Part shown: piece after piece, positions 62,731 through 64,000 of the stretch
Layout of the letters: each line of letters opens with the position of its first letter
How positions within the stretch are numbered: position 1 is the stretch's first letter
From: Salicibibacter cibi
Lineage (GTDB): Bacteria > Bacillota > Bacilli > Bacillales > Marinococcaceae
Assembly (NCBI RefSeq): GCF_016495865.1
Contig: NZ_CP054706.1
Coordinates: forward strand, 1,860,001 to 1,924,000
Direction: 5' to 3'
Length of the DNA: 64,000 nt
Notes under the pieces: model-generated
The model's database searches: none
Told to the model about the DNA's origin: nothing
What the model saw: only the letters and a program-made list of their open reading frames with translations
Program-made: the position numbers and the translations under genes

Positions 62731-63015
62731 GGGATTGCTGAACAACTTGCAGTTATCAGCTGAAGCCGGGATGCCGCTTCCATGGCTTCGCTTTCCGCGG
62801 ACGAACGGTCAAGCCTCCTCGCGCAAAACCTGCGCTGCGGGGGCTTGACGCGTCCGTTTTTCCGCTGGAGTCTCGCCATTGCAGCACCATCCCTCCGTAC
62901 GTTGCTAGAAGTGCAAGGGTTTTTTGCTTATAGGATGGATTTCCTTGCATCCAGTTTTGACAACACCAACGGAAAATACTTATGTGCCAGTCTTTTTCCG
63001 TTATTCAGCAGTCCC
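62731..63015 (+). mobile_element. Family-1 MITE, copy 6
   Basis: 285 bp. Flanks TAAATA (62725-62730) and TAAGTA (63016-63021) differ at one base, so the duplication has decayed or the site was imperfect. Confidence 0.88.
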
Positions 63016-63021
63016 TAAGTA

Positions 63022-63537
63022 TGCTCCTTAATAAAAATTCGACACATGTATAGAATTTGCAGGGTATATGTTCGAATAAAGCAAAAATAGCCCTACCCTC
63101 CATTTTAAAAGTTTTATTCTAACAGGGATTTTTTGGCCGAGTTGATGGATAATCATATGTATCTCTATACTTTTTGCGCTCCAAAGTAAAATCCCGCCAC
63201 TGTTTATCAGAATGATTATTCTCAGCATAATGAACAACTAGTCACATTTACGTTCAAACAAATCAGTTAATTCAGCCCCATTTTTATAGCTTTTTAAGAT
63301 TCAAATAGCCCAATGAGACAAAGTTTTTGTTTAAGCTCTAATCATCAATGCCCCCCTTCAAATTTGTCTGTTGGCCTAGCTATCCTAATTTGAGCTGCTG
63401 TGAAGTCGCTAAATACCATATAGTAACCAATTTTCTGATTTAGGTTAAAGATCATCGTTGTTCAAAAATCTGGTCTGATTCTGAAAAGCGCATTCTTATT
63501 CAATATACGCTCAAATAATTTTTTCACATCTTGCATT
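63022..63537. other. Gene-free AT-rich interval
   Basis: No convincing gene, hairpin or repeat. A 69-residue minus-strand frame at 63028-63237 has no ribosome site and is not believed. Confidence 0.45.
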
Positions 63538-63732
63538 TTACTTCTCACAAGATAACGACCAATTTAAAGCCAATAAATCCAAATTTTCTTCTGTAATAGT
63601 TCCATTGCTTTCCCCACAAGTACTTTTAGCTGCTGTAAAACCGTTGTAGCTAGAAGTAATGCTGATAGTTATAATAGCCATAACCATTAACATTAACCCA
63701 ATCATCCAATTTCTTATCCTTTTTGTTCTCAA
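63538..63732 (-). CDS. Small exported or membrane peptide, unknown
   Basis: 64 residues: basic N-terminus MRTKRIRNW, hydrophobic helix MIGLMLMVMAIITISI, then a 35-residue polar tail with two Cys (STCGES and LSCEK) that could form a disulfide outside the cell. TTG start with AGGGGG 9 bases upstream. It could be a signal peptide plus a short mature peptide or a membrane-anchored one. No family recognised. Confidence 0.5.
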   Translation of the reverse strand: MRTKRIRNWMIGLMLMVMAIITISITSSYNGFTAAKSTCGESNGTITEENLDLLALNWSLSCEK

Positions 63733-63862
63733 TGGATCTGACCCCCTTGACCTAACCTGCTACGTTAATTTATATCTCAACTTCCGTTTATTTTAACATA
63801 ACTATTTATTATCACCAGTGATGCTTACTTTTCTCTCGCGCTCCGATAAAGTAAAAGGACAA

Positions 63863-64000
63863 TCATTTAGGTGCCCATGCATTAAGTTGCTCTAGTGAAT
63901 AATCTCGTGCGTTTATAGAATGTACTGTTTCATAAAAAAGCGAAACAATCTGATTAACATCGTCACTTTGAAAACCTCGAATTTTGATTATCCTATGCTC
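63863..64000 (-). pseudogene. GNAT acetyltransferase, N-terminal piece with early stop
   Basis: The frame entering from the right edge reads HRIIKIRGFQSDDVNQIVSL, then FYETVHSINARDYSLEQLNA, then WAPK-stop. This is the start of a YafP-like GNAT domain (FYETVH.INARDY..EQL.AWAP), which should continue for about 100 more residues. The TGA cuts it, so the gene is broken. The Met lies just outside the window. Confidence 0.65.

Noticed and set aside
1..64000. CRISPR array, tRNA, rRNA or prophage
   Set aside because: No regularly spaced identical repeats, cloverleaf with CCA region, rRNA signature or phage structural gene was found.

Overview
The window looks like chromosome of a spore-forming, halophilic or alkaliphilic member of the Bacillaceae (a Salicibibacter- or Geomicrobium-like organism would fit, but the genus cannot be fixed from sequence alone). 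Spore-former evidence: SirA, a YppG-like coat protein, YneF, and a gene block (lexA, yneA-like, ynzC, tkt, sirA, yneF, ccdC, yneK, acnA, yneP, yneQ) that follows the Bacillus subtilis yneA-citB-yneQ neighbourhood. Halophile evidence: very acidic extracytoplasmic proteins and three complete glycine-betaine-type ABC transporters in 64 kb. No rRNA, tRNA, CRISPR array or prophage was seen.

Layout. 0-12 kb: a polysaccharide deacetylase cut by the left edge, a catalase gene broken by a one-base frameshift, fetAB, an acyl-CoA ligase, a regulator-azlC-azlD operon, dsdA and a YitT-type membrane protein. 12-18 kb: a CheW-type protein, then an opuA operon (ATPase, permease, two tandem binding proteins) and a very acidic SurA/PrsA-like lipoprotein. 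18-24 kb: a YppG-like gene pair, an alpha/beta hydrolase, metA, nadE, yneQ/yneP-like genes, an FbpB-like small protein and a DUF421 membrane protein. 24-25.7 kb: an IS3-family element next to a nested inverted repeat. 25.8-34.3 kb: the housekeeping and SOS block from acnA to lexA. 34.3-47 kb: an MBL hydrolase, a hotdog thioesterase, a TPP riboswitch with thiT, a TetR regulator and its probable target yhgE, a proXWV-like transporter, ykvR, an LLM oxidoreductase and an MFS pump. 47-51 kb: a class A penicillin-binding protein with a huge poly-Glu/Asp tail, followed by a nest of repeats. 51.8-59.5 kb: an opuC-like transporter, a GbsR/OpcR-type regulator and an M20 amidohydrolase that an insertion sequence has separated from the transporter genes. 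59.8-64 kb: a serine hydrolase, a CPBP protease, a small exported peptide and a truncated GNAT gene at the right edge.

The main unexplained signal is a set of interacting small repeats. Family 1 is a roughly 285-bp MITE, six copies, ends GGGAYTGCTGAA, with 6-bp target duplications of form TANNTA. Family 2 is a roughly 100-bp double stem-loop, four copies. Family 3 is a roughly 240-bp MITE with ISL3-like ends (GGCTCTTC/GGGTC), three copies plus one fragment, with 8-bp duplications. Two family-1 copies sit at the same position inside family-2 copies, one family-2 copy is also split by family 3, and one family-3 copy has its core flipped relative to its ends. A fourth family of GAGGGA/TCCCTC palindromes occurs at two distant loci.

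Functionally, the window centres on osmoprotectant uptake (three ABC systems), cell-envelope work (PBP1, deacetylase, YhgE) and stress response (LexA regulon, catalase). Starts were moved from the longest reading frame where a clear Shine-Dalgarno sequence called for it.
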